NCBI RefSeq assembly: GCF_015557635.1 | Contig: NZ_JADNOP010000017.1 | Coordinates: 1 to 64,000 of the forward strand | Origin: Fusicatenibacter saccharivorans | GTDB taxonomy: Bacteria > Bacillota > Clostridia > Lachnospirales > Lachnospiraceae | Length of the DNA: 64,000 bases | Reading direction: 5' to 3' | Shown: positions 9,229 through 18,414 of the stretch, piece after piece | Position numbering within the stretch: position 1 is the first letter of the stretch | How the letters are laid out: every line of letters starts with the position of its first letter | The notes under the pieces: generated by a model | What the model was told of the DNA's origin: nothing | The model's input: only the letters and a program-made list of their open reading frames with translations | Database searches by the model: none | Program-made: the position numbers and the translations under genes

Positions 9229-10131
9229 TCATCCCTTTACCGCGCCAAGTGTGATACCTTCTGCGAAGTATTTCTGAAGGAACGGATAGATGATAAACAG
9301 CGGCAGCATGGCGATAAATGCGATTGCCATACGGATCGAGGTTGTCGGCAGCTTTGCCACCTCGGCACCGATATTTCCAGTTACTTTTCCACTTGCCAGG
9401 TACTGAATATCGGTGATCATCTGGTTCAGCAGGTTCTGGATACTGTAAAGCTTCTGGCCTTCATTTCCTGATAAATAGTATAAACCATTTGTCCAGTCAT
9501 TCCAATAGCCAAGTGCGGAAAACAGTCCCATGGTTACCAGAATCGGTTTTCCAAGCGGCAGTGTGATGCTGGTGAAAATCTTCATGTGTCCTGCGCCATC
9601 GATTTTGGCCGCCTCGAACAGCGCGTCCGGGATACTGGTGTTAAAGTAGCTTCGGATCATCAGCACGTTGTTTGCACTTAACAGGAAGCCCGGAACAATC
9701 AACGCCCAGATCGTGTTTTTGATGTGAAGATAATTTACATACATCAAGTAGGTCGGCACCAGTCCGCCGTTGAACAGCATCGTAAAGAATACGAAAAAGG
9801 TAATTGCTCTGCGGTACGGCAGTTTTTTAACAGAAAGCGGATATGCCAACAGAGCGGACATCGCAATATTTGCAGCGGTACCAACAATCGTTACAAAAAC
9901 GGTGATTCCGTACGCTCTCAGGATTTTCTCACCCTGACGGATGATATAGGAGTAAGCATAAAAGCTGAATTTCTCCGGGAAGAACGAATATCCGTTGCGG
10001 ATCAGTGTGTTTTCATCGGTCAGCGAGGAAATAAATACGAGTACAAACGGCAGTACAATGGATAACGTAATCAGAATGAGTACTACATTAATCCAGAACT
10101 GGAAACGTTTTGCTTTTTTTGAATTTGTCAT
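9229..10131 (-). CDS. Sugar ABC transporter permease, LplC/YtcP type
   Basis: A 300-residue inner-membrane permease of the MalG-like carbohydrate uptake 1 family, with six predicted helices starting at about residue 12. The cytoplasmic EAA loop is present (EAAKIDGAGHMKIFTSITLP) and the C-terminus ends AEGITLGAVKG, which is typical of the LplC/YtcP branch. AGGAGGATGGAAGT precedes the start. It follows the first permease by 12 bases. No ATPase gene is adjacent, so a shared MsmX-like ATPase elsewhere should energise the importer (family knowledge). The substrate is probably an oligosaccharide handled by the neighbouring glycosidases. Confidence 0.94.
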   Translation of the reverse strand: MTNSKKAKRFQFWINVVLILITLSIVLPFVLVFISSLTDENTLIRNGYSFFPEKFSFYAYSYIIRQGEKILRAYGITVFVTIVGTAANIAMSALLAYPLSVKKLPYRRAITFFVFFTMLFNGGLVPTYLMYVNYLHIKNTIWALIVPGFLLSANNVLMIRSYFNTSIPDALFEAAKIDGAGHMKIFTSITLPLGKPILVTMGLFSALGYWNDWTNGLYYLSGNEGQKLYSIQNLLNQMITDIQYLASGKVTGNIGAEVAKLPTTSIRMAIAFIAMLPLFIIYPFLQKYFAEGITLGAVKG

Positions 10132-10143
10132 ACTTCCATCCTC

Positions 10144-11082
10144 CTAGAATAATGCCTGGTCTTTGTCTACTCTGCGGACAATCCAGTTACTCAACATTAC
10201 GACACAGAAGCCTACCAGAGACTGGTATACACCGGCTGCAGATGACATACTGATATTTCCCTGCTCAATCAGGGCGCGGTATACATAGGTATCGATAACG
10301 TTTGTGGTCGGGAACAGAACACCGGAGTTCATTGGTACCTGATAGAACAGACCGAAATCGGAATAGAAAATTCTTCCGATGCTGAGAAGCAGCAGGGTGA
10401 TGATGGTCGGAACGAGGCTCGGCAGTGTGATTTTCGTAATCTCCTGCCATTTGCTTGCGCCGTCCAATCTGGCAGCCTCATAGAAGGAAGGATCGATACC
10501 GATCAGCGATGCAATGTAGATCAGGCATCCGTATCCTATGCCCTTCCAGCAGTTCGCGATGATCAGGACCGCCGGCCAGTATTTCGGTTTCTGGTACCAC
10601 TGAATCGGGTCAATGTGGAACAACGGAAGGATCGAGTTGTTGACAAGACCATTTTCTGCACTCAGAAGCGCATATACAATGTAGCTTAAGATAACCATGG
10701 ACATCAGGAACGGAAGAAGAATCGCACTCTGATATATCTTTTTGAGCTTTGTGTTTCTTACCTCCGTAATCAGAATCGCAATGGCAATTCCGACTACCAT
10801 GTTTACAAGAATAAATGCAACGTTATACAGCAACGTGTTTCTTGTAATAATCCATGCATCCTTGGAAGCAAACAGGAACTTGAAGTTTTTAAGTCCTGCC
10901 CACGGGCTTGCCCAGATACCTTTCGCAAAATTCAGTTTTTTAAACGCAATCACCATACCTGCCATCGGGATATAGTTGTTGATCAGCAGATACAGAAGTG
11001 CCGGAAGCATCATCAGATAAAGCGGCCAGTATTCCTTCAGCACGTTTTTCTTTTTTCCTTTTTTAACCTCTGCTTTTTTCAT
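10144..11082 (-). CDS. Sugar ABC transporter permease, LplB type
   Basis: A 312-residue permease of the MalF-like family. The basic N-terminus leads into LMMLPALLYLLINNYIPM, and five more helices follow. The EAA loop reads EAARLDGASKWQEITKITLP. AAAGGAG lies upstream of the ATG. It is the partner of the downstream LplC-type permease and is separated from the binding-protein gene by a stem-loop. Confidence 0.94.
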   Translation of the reverse strand: MKKAEVKKGKKKNVLKEYWPLYLMMLPALLYLLINNYIPMAGMVIAFKKLNFAKGIWASPWAGLKNFKFLFASKDAWIITRNTLLYNVAFILVNMVVGIAIAILITEVRNTKLKKIYQSAILLPFLMSMVILSYIVYALLSAENGLVNNSILPLFHIDPIQWYQKPKYWPAVLIIANCWKGIGYGCLIYIASLIGIDPSFYEAARLDGASKWQEITKITLPSLVPTIITLLLLSIGRIFYSDFGLFYQVPMNSGVLFPTTNVIDTYVYRALIEQGNISMSSAAGVYQSLVGFCVVMLSNWIVRRVDKDQALF

Positions 11083-11132
11083 AAAGCGTGTCTCCTTTTA
11101 TGAGGGCTGTTTTTTCAGGTTCTTTCACAGAG

Positions 11133-11168
11133 AAGGCTCCACATCTTTTCTAGTAAGAGTGGAGCCTT
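11133..11168 (-). other. Stem-loop between binding-protein and permease genes
   Basis: A 10-bp perfect stem (AAGGCTCCAC, 11133-11142, with 11159-11168) lies in the 146-base gap. No T-run follows on the minus strand. It therefore looks like an mRNA-stabilising hairpin that keeps binding-protein levels above permease levels, rather than a full terminator. Confidence 0.65.
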
Positions 11169-11228
11169 CGGTTACTGTATCACACCGGATTTTCTTCCGC
11201 CCCGGTCGTGTTCTTTTTACAAATTAGC

Positions 11229-12752
11229 CTATTTCTTTGCAAGAAATGCATCCAGCTGCTCCTGCTTTGCAGCAATGACATCATCGATTCCCGCATCGTC
11301 CAGTGCCTCCAGGAACTGTGGAAGCAGTTCTTCCGGATCTCCGGAGCCGCTGCTAAGTGCGCCGTTGTACTGGCTGATTACGTTGTTCAGGGCTGATACC
11401 TGATCCGCATATTCGCTGTTATCAAAGACAAATCCCAGTGCTTTCGACTCGATACCGGAAGCGTTGAACTCCTGCATTTTGTCCCAGAGCTGCGGGTCAG
11501 ATCCATCCCATTTGTATGCGATGAACTGGTTCGGAAGCTCCCATCCACAGTTAAAGCTGTAGCCTGCATTGTCTGCTGTTACACCGTCCGGGTAGTTGAT
11601 GATTCCGTTTTCTTCATCTTCTACTACGTAGTCGGTTCCCTCTTCGCCCCAGTTCAGAAGGTTCATGACCTCCGGGCTGCCATAGATATAATCGAGAACC
11701 TGCATTGCTTTTTCCGGATTTTCGGAGTTCTGTGCTACAGAGAAGATAATTCCGCCGTAAGAGGATGAGTTGATGATCGGCTGATCATAGAACGGTACGA
11801 TTTCAAACTCATATCCTGTGGAGCTCTGGAACTCAACCGGGGTACCTGGATGATAAGCAAAGAACAAGGAGAAGAGATTTCCTGCTTTGCATACGGTTCT
11901 CCAGTTTTCTGTGTTTGTTCCGGCATCCTTGCTGATATAGCCTTTCTGATACCAGTCATGCAGCATAGTTGCAGTCTCCTTGTACCAGTCGCTTGCAAAG
12001 TAGTTTTCTACGGTTGTGCTGTTGGTCTGATCCATCAGAGCGCCCGTGTTGGCATCGCCAAGTCCATCAGCGCGGGACAGACGGCTCAGAGGCGTATCAC
12101 TGTTGTTGCTGGAGAACAGCATTGTCATATCAGGCTCGCCTGCCTGTACGGTCTCAAATACTTTCTCCATATCCTTCGGCTCTTTGATTTCATCGGTATT
12201 GATATTATACTTTTCTACCAGGTCTTTTCTCATGAAGATGGCTGGAATGCTGCCTCGTTCGATCTGGTTCGGAACGCCATAGACAAACCCATCAATCTGA
12301 TTTGTTTTTGCAATATCCTCGCCATAGATATCTTTCAGGTTTGTGCCGTATTTGTCAATCAGTTCAGACATATCCATGATCTGGCCGGAATGCATATACT
12401 GTACAGCTGTTGTTGCACTTGTGTACAGAAGATCGATTTTCTCATCGCCGGAAAGCATCAGCTGTAACTGCTGAGATGCGCTTGCCCACGGAAGAACAAC
12501 GATATCGAGCTTTGCATTCAGCTCCGGCTCCAGAATCTCGTTGATTTTTTCTTCGATTCTCTCTTCATCCGGCTGCTGGCTGCCCTGCAGTACCATAGTT
12601 ACAGTGTACGGCTCGCCTTTTTCCTCTGTCTTTGCTGTGCTTCCGGAAGCTGCGGAGGAACCGGAATCAGAACTGGATCCTGTGCTTCCGCATGCTGCCA
12701 TGGAAAATGCCATAGTTGCTGCAAGAATGCCTGCTAACACTTTTTTCTTCAT
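11229..12752 (-). CDS. Sugar ABC transporter substrate-binding lipoprotein
   Basis: A 507-residue exported lipoprotein of the LplA/YtcQ branch of family 1 extracellular binding proteins. The signal peptide ends in the lipobox MAACG, with the lipidated Cys near residue 20, and is followed by a Ser/Gly-rich linker. The mature part has the two-lobe pattern and a C-terminus ending ALDDAGIDDVIAAKQEQLD, typical of this branch. The start at 12752 is favoured by AAGGAG eight bases upstream over another start six codons earlier. It is the first gene of the importer operon. Its ligand is likely an oligosaccharide but cannot be named. Confidence 0.93.
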   Translation of the reverse strand: MKKKVLAGILAATMAFSMAACGSTGSSSDSGSSAASGSTAKTEEKGEPYTVTMVLQGSQQPDEERIEEKINEILEPELNAKLDIVVLPWASASQQLQLMLSGDEKIDLLYTSATTAVQYMHSGQIMDMSELIDKYGTNLKDIYGEDIAKTNQIDGFVYGVPNQIERGSIPAIFMRKDLVEKYNINTDEIKEPKDMEKVFETVQAGEPDMTMLFSSNNSDTPLSRLSRADGLGDANTGALMDQTNSTTVENYFASDWYKETATMLHDWYQKGYISKDAGTNTENWRTVCKAGNLFSLFFAYHPGTPVEFQSSTGYEFEIVPFYDQPIINSSSYGGIIFSVAQNSENPEKAMQVLDYIYGSPEVMNLLNWGEEGTDYVVEDEENGIINYPDGVTADNAGYSFNCGWELPNQFIAYKWDGSDPQLWDKMQEFNASGIESKALGFVFDNSEYADQVSALNNVISQYNGALSSGSGDPEELLPQFLEALDDAGIDDVIAAKQEQLDAFLAKK

Positions 12753-12900
12753 ACTTTTTCTCCTTTTCACGTATCGTGTTGTGTGACCTTTGATGATTGT
12801 ATTATAGCAGAATTTTGACTTACAACTCTATAACTGATTTGACTTTGAAGTATCACTCTTCCGACCTTTGTGTCTTTTTTCTGTCATCCCCATCCAACGA

Positions 12901-12946
12901 AAAAAATGGCTCCTCCTCCATCTGTTTTATGAAGGAAAAGCCATTT
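12901..12946 (-). terminator. Terminator of the peptide-cassette minus arm
   Basis: A stem with AAAATGGCT pairing to AGCCATTTT, followed on the minus strand by a T-run, starts five bases after the ABC exporter stop codon. Confidence 0.8.
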
Positions 12947-12950
12947 TCTG

Positions 12951-14741
12951 TCAAAAATCTTCCACCATCTTTGCCCCTTCTGCCCCATCGAGTTCGGTCA
13001 CGGTTCCATTCATGACACGGTAGACTCTCTGGCAGAGGCCGAGGACACTCGGACGGTGCGTCGTAACGATACAGGTTTTGTTGGGACGCTGACGGATGAT
13101 GTTTCGGAGGACGTTTCGTTCCGTCGTGACATCCAGTGCCGAGGTGGCTTCATCCAGAAGCAGCACCGGGGCATCGCGGAGGACGGCACGGGCGATGGCA
13201 AGCCGCTGGGACTGGCCTTCGGAGAAACCGCGGCCACGTTCCCCGACGCGGCTGTTGATGGTATCCGGCAGATGCTGAACAAAATCCCAGGCGCAGGAGA
13301 TTTTGAGCGCTTCGATGATCTCCTCGTCGGTCGCATCCTCTTTTACCATGCGCATATTTTCGGCGATTGTGCCGGAAAGGATCGTATTTCCCTGCGGAAC
13401 ATAGGCGAAGAGATGACGCGTTTCGGCGTTCATGGGAACCGTTTTTCCATTTGAGGCAATGATCACGGTTTCCCCCTCCTGCGGGCGGATAAGGCCGAGA
13501 ATCAGGCGGATCATCGTTGTTTTTCCCTCGCCGGACGGGCCAACCAACGCTACAATCTCGCCGGGGGCGGCCTGAAACTCCGATTTGGTGATTACTTTGT
13601 TTCCTTCTATATAAGAAAATTCTACCCCATGCATCTGTACCCGGAAGCCATCCTTTGCCAGTGGATCGAGCTTGGCGCTCTCCGGGATATGGACCTCTTT
13701 TGGCAGCTCTACGAGCTCACGGATCCGGTGTGCCGAGACGGAGCTGTTGAGGAAGGACGGAATAATCGAAATCACGTTTCCAAACGCGCCGGAAAGGTTA
13801 CTCCGCTGCTGCAGGAACAGCGTCATGGTTCCATAGGTAATGTCGTGCGTCCACAGACGGAACAGGCAGTATCCGAACGCCGTAAACTCCACCGCACTCC
13901 CGAGAATAGACATTACGATATTGGTTTTAATCGTAAACAGATTATATTTCAGACTGATATCCTTGAAAAGTCCCTGCCACCAACGCATCTTTTTACTGTA
14001 ATACGGTGCGATGCCAAACGACTTGATCGTATCAAAATTGTAGAACGCTTCTACCTCAAAGCTCATCAGATTACTGCTCATCTCGCGTACTTCTTTGCTG
14101 TATTCCCGCTGACGGCGGATCATAAACCGCGACATCAGAAGCAGGAACGGTGCGCTTAAAAAAGCAATCAGTGCCATGACCCAGTCATAATGCAGGATTA
14201 CGAAAAAGGTGGCAATAAACCGATACACGGCAATGATAATCGTCGGGAGCCAGCTGATTGCGTTGCCGCTGACCGTTCCAATGTCGCCGTTGAAACGGTT
14301 GAGTACGTCACCGTTTGCGTATTTGCTGATTTCCAGCCAGTCCGCATCAACGATTTTGTCAAAAATATCCGCCTGGATGTCGTTGTTGATGGCGATACCA
14401 AGCTTCGTTGAAATGCGGTTGATGACACTCTCAAACCCAAGGCTGAACACGGTGCTTCCGATCATGATGCAAAGCAGCAGCAGGAGCTTCTGTATCTGGT
14501 ATCCGGTGATGATATCGATCAGATATTTTCCTGCCACGCTGCCGACAAGCCCAAGCGAAGTGCTTAAGATACCGAGAATCGTATAAAAAACAATCGCACC
14601 CTTATAGCGCGCGCTGTAGCCAAAAATCCATTTCCAGTCATCGATGATTTCCGAGAACGTTCCGTTTTTCCATCGCTCCGACAGAATGCGGAGAGACTCG
14701 AAGGGAGCGTCTTTACTTTTCTCTTTGGATTCTTCCTGCAT
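12951..14741 (-). CDS. ABC exporter, fused membrane and ATPase domains
   Basis: A 596-residue half-transporter. A type I exporter membrane domain (six helices, about residues 50-320) is followed by an ATPase domain with Walker A LVGPSGEGKTTM, a signature written FSEGQSQRLAIARA instead of LSGGQ, and Walker B LLLDEATSAL. There is no N-terminal C39 peptidase domain, so it cannot itself remove a leader peptide. The start overlaps the nucleotidyltransferase stop by 29 bases and has GAGAGGAG upstream. Its place at the end of the minus arm suggests it exports the product of the cassette, or protects against it (inference). Confidence 0.9.
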   Translation of the reverse strand: MQEESKEKSKDAPFESLRILSERWKNGTFSEIIDDWKWIFGYSARYKGAIVFYTILGILSTSLGLVGSVAGKYLIDIITGYQIQKLLLLLCIMIGSTVFSLGFESVINRISTKLGIAINNDIQADIFDKIVDADWLEISKYANGDVLNRFNGDIGTVSGNAISWLPTIIIAVYRFIATFFVILHYDWVMALIAFLSAPFLLLMSRFMIRRQREYSKEVREMSSNLMSFEVEAFYNFDTIKSFGIAPYYSKKMRWWQGLFKDISLKYNLFTIKTNIVMSILGSAVEFTAFGYCLFRLWTHDITYGTMTLFLQQRSNLSGAFGNVISIIPSFLNSSVSAHRIRELVELPKEVHIPESAKLDPLAKDGFRVQMHGVEFSYIEGNKVITKSEFQAAPGEIVALVGPSGEGKTTMIRLILGLIRPQEGETVIIASNGKTVPMNAETRHLFAYVPQGNTILSGTIAENMRMVKEDATDEEIIEALKISCAWDFVQHLPDTINSRVGERGRGFSEGQSQRLAIARAVLRDAPVLLLDEATSALDVTTERNVLRNIIRQRPNKTCIVTTHRPSVLGLCQRVYRVMNGTVTELDGAEGAKMVEDF

Positions 14742-16029
14742 GCGCGTCTCCTCTCTTTTTCCCGTCTGCGGTACGGATCATATCGTATTTCCTCAGCAGC
14801 TCGACACGTCCCGCACCCACTTCAATGCTCGATTTCTGTTCTTTTTCTCCCTGCCCCAGCCATTTCAGGATTCGCTGCACGTATGCAGCCGGGAGCAAAA
14901 ACGGATACCTCGCCGCATAGAGATACTTGTTTTTCATATAGGAAGCTTCCGGAACCAGCGATTTCCAGATTCCCCCGGCTGTGTGCTTTTCCGCCCCGGT
15001 CTCTGCCGCATACAGGGTAATGTTTGCACTGTGGATCCGTCCCGCACTCGATTTTCCAAACGAACCGGCATCGAGAATATCGATCAGAAGCGCTTCGGAA
15101 TCCGGGTGAAGCTTCTTTGCGGCACGGACTGCCCCACTTGCTTCATAGGAAAAGCCCAGATAGCGCTCGCCGATATCCAGCAGATTGATACAGAAACACG
15201 TCATGTGATACTCTTCGCACAGCTGCCAGAACATTTCCCAGTCTATTTTTCTTCCATATACACGAATCATCTGTACCATGTCACAGATCTGACGGATCCC
15301 GACACCGCCGTGAAGAAAGTGCTTGAAGCTGTGACAGAGAAGATAGAAAAGATGATGCGTTTCTTCTAAGGTAAAGATGCTCTGCCCCTGCACTTCCACT
15401 TTGGATGGATGCGCAAAAACATCGGAAAATGCACGATTCAGATAACCATAGGCAGAGGATTCTGTGCTGAACAGCCTGGTATGTATTTCATAGAAGACCC
15501 CTGTTTTCGGATGAATGTAGCCCATCTCTTCCGGGGTATCACCATCTTTGGCACCATTTGGCATTGCGGTTTCTTTGTCCCGCACAAAGCCCTTCCTCAT
15601 AAAACAGGCATCTACTGTTGCAAAATCCTTTGCCGAAATCAGAAGATCCTCATCCCCGGACGGGCGCAGATCTGGTTTCGGGTAGAGACTTCTGCACACA
15701 ATTCCTTTCATCACCAGCGGCTGCACGCCCAGATGCTCCAGCTCCTTTTCATCGGAAAGAAACAGCGCTGTACGCGAAACCTGCTGCAAAACACTCTGCA
15801 TTGCCTGCGTTTTTACCTGTCTGCGAAGCTCGTCCGGAAGCTCTGCAAATTCCGGTGTTTTTCCCACAACATCGTAGACCGCTGACAGCAGCGAATGCTG
15901 TGCCGCGAGGACAAACAGATGATTCCATTGTTTTTCTGTCAGCCCCTGAATTTCTGCCGACGATGCTTTTTCTTCTGTCAAAAACGCACGAATCACCGCA
16001 AGGAATGCGGTTTCTGTTTCTGTAATCAT
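14713..16029 (-). CDS. Nucleotidyltransferase-fold protein (NTP_transf_5-like)
   Basis: A 438-residue protein of the uncharacterised nucleotidyltransferase family often found in RiPP and lasso-peptide clusters. The diagnostic segment is VMKGIVCRSLYPKPDLRPSG followed by DEDLLIS (about residues 115-140). It combines the LKG/YP motif with the metal-binding GDxDLL-like pattern. The remainder is alpha-helical with a conserved HLFYLLCHSFKHF stretch. The start overlaps the peptidase stop by four bases (ATGA), so it is translationally coupled. In lasso clusters such proteins accompany a kinase and are thought to modify the peptide. That role here is inference. Confidence 0.82.
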   Translation of the reverse strand: MITETETAFLAVIRAFLTEEKASSAEIQGLTEKQWNHLFVLAAQHSLLSAVYDVVGKTPEFAELPDELRRQVKTQAMQSVLQQVSRTALFLSDEKELEHLGVQPLVMKGIVCRSLYPKPDLRPSGDEDLLISAKDFATVDACFMRKGFVRDKETAMPNGAKDGDTPEEMGYIHPKTGVFYEIHTRLFSTESSAYGYLNRAFSDVFAHPSKVEVQGQSIFTLEETHHLFYLLCHSFKHFLHGGVGIRQICDMVQMIRVYGRKIDWEMFWQLCEEYHMTCFCINLLDIGERYLGFSYEASGAVRAAKKLHPDSEALLIDILDAGSFGKSSAGRIHSANITLYAAETGAEKHTAGGIWKSLVPEASYMKNKYLYAARYPFLLPAAYVQRILKWLGQGEKEQKSSIEVGAGRVELLRKYDMIRTADGKKRGDAHAGRIQREK

Positions 16030-16517
16030 CTTCTTTTCCTTTCATTTTCTCTGCACGCATCATTTTTCTTTTTATCCACACTGAATAACCGGGCATATCC
16101 ATGCATCAGAATCGGACGAAGCGGGATAATGCGAATCCAGACCTGTGCAAAAAACTCCCACCAGAACGTTCCCGGTACAAGTATTTTTCCTTTTCGTTCC
16201 ACTTTTGTCACCCGTGCAAAGATCTGCTTCCGTTGCACATGATGCTCGATTTCCGTCTGTGCATCCCCGATTATGTCATAACCGTCTGCATGAACGCGGC
16301 AGATCCGATGCACGACAAACTGTCCGCCCGGCCGCTCGTAAAATACGATATCACCTTTCCGAAGTTCCCGCGCCGGCGCTCGGAAGAAAATACTGTCGCG
16401 TCCATGAATCAGAAACGGCGCCATGCTGCTCCCGGAAATCACCATACGCACTTCTCTGCCCTGCTCTACAAGTTCTTTCAGCATTCCGACATAGGCACGT
16501 GTATCCATCATTTTCAT
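16026..16517 (-). CDS. S24/S26 family peptidase (signal-peptidase-like)
   Basis: A 163-residue protein with the S24/S26 core. The serine motif SGSSMAPFL (about residues 28-36) is followed by LRKGDIVFYE with the candidate catalytic Lys, and then FVVHRI and DIIGDAQTE, which match the beta-strand motifs of signal peptidases. There is no N-terminal membrane anchor, but a hydrophobic stretch near residues 120-140 (FFAQVWIRIIPLRPILM) may act as one. It overlaps both neighbours by four bases. Because the exporter lacks a C39 domain, this is the best local candidate for leader removal (inference). Confidence 0.83.
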   Translation of the reverse strand: MKMMDTRAYVGMLKELVEQGREVRMVISGSSMAPFLIHGRDSIFFRAPARELRKGDIVFYERPGGQFVVHRICRVHADGYDIIGDAQTEIEHHVQRKQIFARVTKVERKGKILVPGTFWWEFFAQVWIRIIPLRPILMHGYARLFSVDKKKNDACRENERKRR

Positions 16518-17437
16518 GCATGTTTCTCCCTTTTCTGAATCATGTTTTTGTGCAGTGCAGCTGCATATGTTTCACTTTCGAACGAACCGGTCCCGATCTC
16601 CTGCTCCAGCGTTTTCACCGCATCTTCTGAAATGTCGCACGCCAGATGATACACCGGAACTTTTCCAGCAAGCTGTTCGAGAAGGTCGAGACTGTGTACC
16701 AGTCCCTCCCTGTCCCAGCGGTTCATGGTGATCTGTCCGTACAGACTCGTAAATGCCTCTGCCGGACGCAGCCGCCACGCCTGATTCGTCTTTGCCTGGC
16801 TCAGCATTACAATGCATCCGACCGGGAGCTTTTTGTTTTCGCAGACTCCTGATGTTCCGCAGACCGGCCAGCCGTTTGCTGTCCACGCTGTGCCGTCATA
16901 TTCCAGCAATGCCTTATCCCCATTTACGGTACGGCTTTCCCGGTACTGTTCCCAGAGTCCCGCCTGCGTGGTTTTGCCCGTTCCCGATGGTGCAGAAAAG
17001 AGCATTGCTTTCCCCTGATACTCCGTGTATGCACAGTGCAGAATCAGGCACGGCTGCTCTGCCAGACGGCGCTCCAGGGCAAGGAGGGAAAGAAAAACAA
17101 CTTCATACTTTTCAATTTCTGCCAGATACCACCTGCCGACGAAAACCTCCGCACGATTTTGCGCAATCTCACGGTAGAATGCATAAGGACGCGCTTCTCC
17201 TTTCACACCGATCCGGCGGCTCTCCAATCCTTCTTTTGTATGAAATACCTGCAGATCGACCCGATCCACAATCAGCTCTCCCTCCGCTTCCGGCAATATG
17301 TCGACGTCCGTAATGATATATGTATAATCCACAGAATCCGTTTCCACCAAAAATTTTTCCATATCCACCGGAAGTACCAGCTCTTCCGAAAACTTCAGCC
17401 GGAAGGAAAAACTCCCTGTCTGAAATGTTTTTTCCAT
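16514..17437 (-). CDS. HPr-kinase-like protein of the peptide cassette
   Basis: A 307-residue protein whose C-terminal half matches the HprK/PEPCK-like kinase fold. The Walker A is SAPSGTGKTTQAGLW and is followed by VNGDKALLEY. The N-terminal half lacks the usual HprK regulatory domain. Comparable kinases in lasso-peptide clusters phosphorylate the precursor peptide, whereas true HprK phosphorylates HPr. Position in this operon favours the peptide role (inference). ATG 17437 is preferred over TTG 17440. GAGGAG lies upstream. It is the first gene of the minus arm, with a consensus promoter at 17509-17537. Confidence 0.83.
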   Translation of the reverse strand: MEKTFQTGSFSFRLKFSEELVLPVDMEKFLVETDSVDYTYIITDVDILPEAEGELIVDRVDLQVFHTKEGLESRRIGVKGEARPYAFYREIAQNRAEVFVGRWYLAEIEKYEVVFLSLLALERRLAEQPCLILHCAYTEYQGKAMLFSAPSGTGKTTQAGLWEQYRESRTVNGDKALLEYDGTAWTANGWPVCGTSGVCENKKLPVGCIVMLSQAKTNQAWRLRPAEAFTSLYGQITMNRWDREGLVHSLDLLEQLAGKVPVYHLACDISEDAVKTLEQEIGTGSFESETYAAALHKNMIQKREKHA

Positions 17438-17508
17438 CAAAAACTCCTCTTTCTCCCCATGATCTTCCCTTCTCTCCGCAACGTATCACGATCCCTTTTT
17501 CCGCATTT

Positions 17509-17537
17509 ATAATAACAAAAAAAAGAGACTCCGTCAA
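17509..17537 (-). promoter_or_regulatory. Sigma-A promoter of the minus arm
   Basis: TTGACG (17532-17537) and TATTAT (17509-17514) on the minus strand are separated by exactly 17 bases. They lie about 70 bases upstream of the kinase gene. The -35 overlaps the hairpin that terminates the upstream relic. Confidence 0.75.
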
Positions 17538-17550
17538 TCTTCGGAGCCTT
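17518..17550 (-). terminator. Terminator after the MATE relic
   Basis: GGCTCCG pairs with CGGAGTC (one G-T pair) and eight T follow on the minus strand. It sits directly behind the relic stop codon and overlaps the kinase promoter. Confidence 0.75.
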
Positions 17551-17571
17551 TTTGTAATTAAATACGTAATT

Positions 17572-17815
17572 TTATTTTTGACTGATCTGCAGCGTTTTAT
17601 AGCCATGCCGGAAATACAGGATCTCCGCCGCACTGGTAATTCTCCACGAAAAGATATACAGCAGATACAGTGACGGAATGGTATGGAAATACGCGAAAAT
17701 CGTGTACACCAAGATCACACGGAACACACAGGAACCGAGAATAATGATAAAAATATTCTTCCACAGCGAGTCTTCATCGTTGTATTGCAGAATGGAAATC
17801 TGCTGATTGCGTTGA
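17572..17815 (-). pseudogene. C-terminal remnant of a MATE transporter
   Basis: Reading from about 17815 to the TAA at 17572 gives about 80 residues, including QQISILQYNDEDSLWKNIF, then a helix (IIILGSCVFRVILVYTIF) and IPSLYLLYIFSWRITSAAEI. This is the pattern of the last two helices of a MATE protein. No start codon or N-terminal part is present. The frame is open but differs from the AAA-ATPase frame with which it is joined. A deletion has fused the two. Confidence 0.65.
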
Positions 17816-18209
17816 TATACTCCTGGGATACTTCGCGGTTTGGAATGGATACGTTTTCTTTTTCGTTATCGTATGTCAGATCTTTCATTACCTGTATCAG
17901 ATTCTTTTCATCACGGAAGCGCACCTGACTGTACTGCTCTCTGAGATCAAAAATCAGATAGTCGTTCAGCATGCGCAGCATTTCGTCAATGCCGCTTGTT
18001 GCGCTTAAAAATTCCTGCATATTGGTTTTTATTACATCATACTGATTCCGATGTTTTTTATATGTTTCACTTCTGCCGATTTTTAAATTCCGAAATAGTG
18101 CATCGATATCTATGCTTCTGTCATAATAAGCCGCCAGCATATCCGCTGCCATAGATTTTCCAAATCGTCTCGGACGGCTCACGCACAGATATCGCTGGAG
18201 TGTCCGCAC
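17808..18209 (-). pseudogene. Remnant of an AAA-ATPase-like/PDDEXK_9 gene
   Basis: About 130 residues of the AAA-ATPase-like domain (PF09820 type). It begins inside the Walker region with YLCVSRPRRFGKSMAADML and continues through AAYYDRS, KKHRNQYDVIKTNMQEFL and VSIPNREVSQEYINAIS. The first residues of the protein and the whole nuclease half are missing. It ends where the MATE fragment begins. Three other pieces of the same family occur at 31.4, 42.8 and 48.0 kb. Confidence 0.75.
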
Positions 18210-18268
18210 GCAGCGATTTGTTTTTCGTTTTTGAGCAGATTACATTCCCATCTTTTTCCAGTTTTTAC

Positions 18269-18297
18269 TTGACTTTTCCTAGTTCTTCTTCTATAAT
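18269..18297 (+). promoter_or_regulatory. Sigma-A promoter of the plus arm
   Basis: TTGACT (18269-18274) and TATAAT (18292-18297) have a 17-base spacer. The predicted start site is near 18304, giving a leader of about 110 bases before the PqqD-like gene. It is among the best promoters in the window. Confidence 0.85.
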
Positions 18298-18414
18298 CTT
18301 TTTGTAATGATAAATGTAATTTATTTCTGCGAACATTCTACATATTTTTCTTGCTGACTGCAGAAATACTTTCTGCCTGAAAAGGCACAGCATTTTGCAA
18401 GAGGGGAGTTTGTG

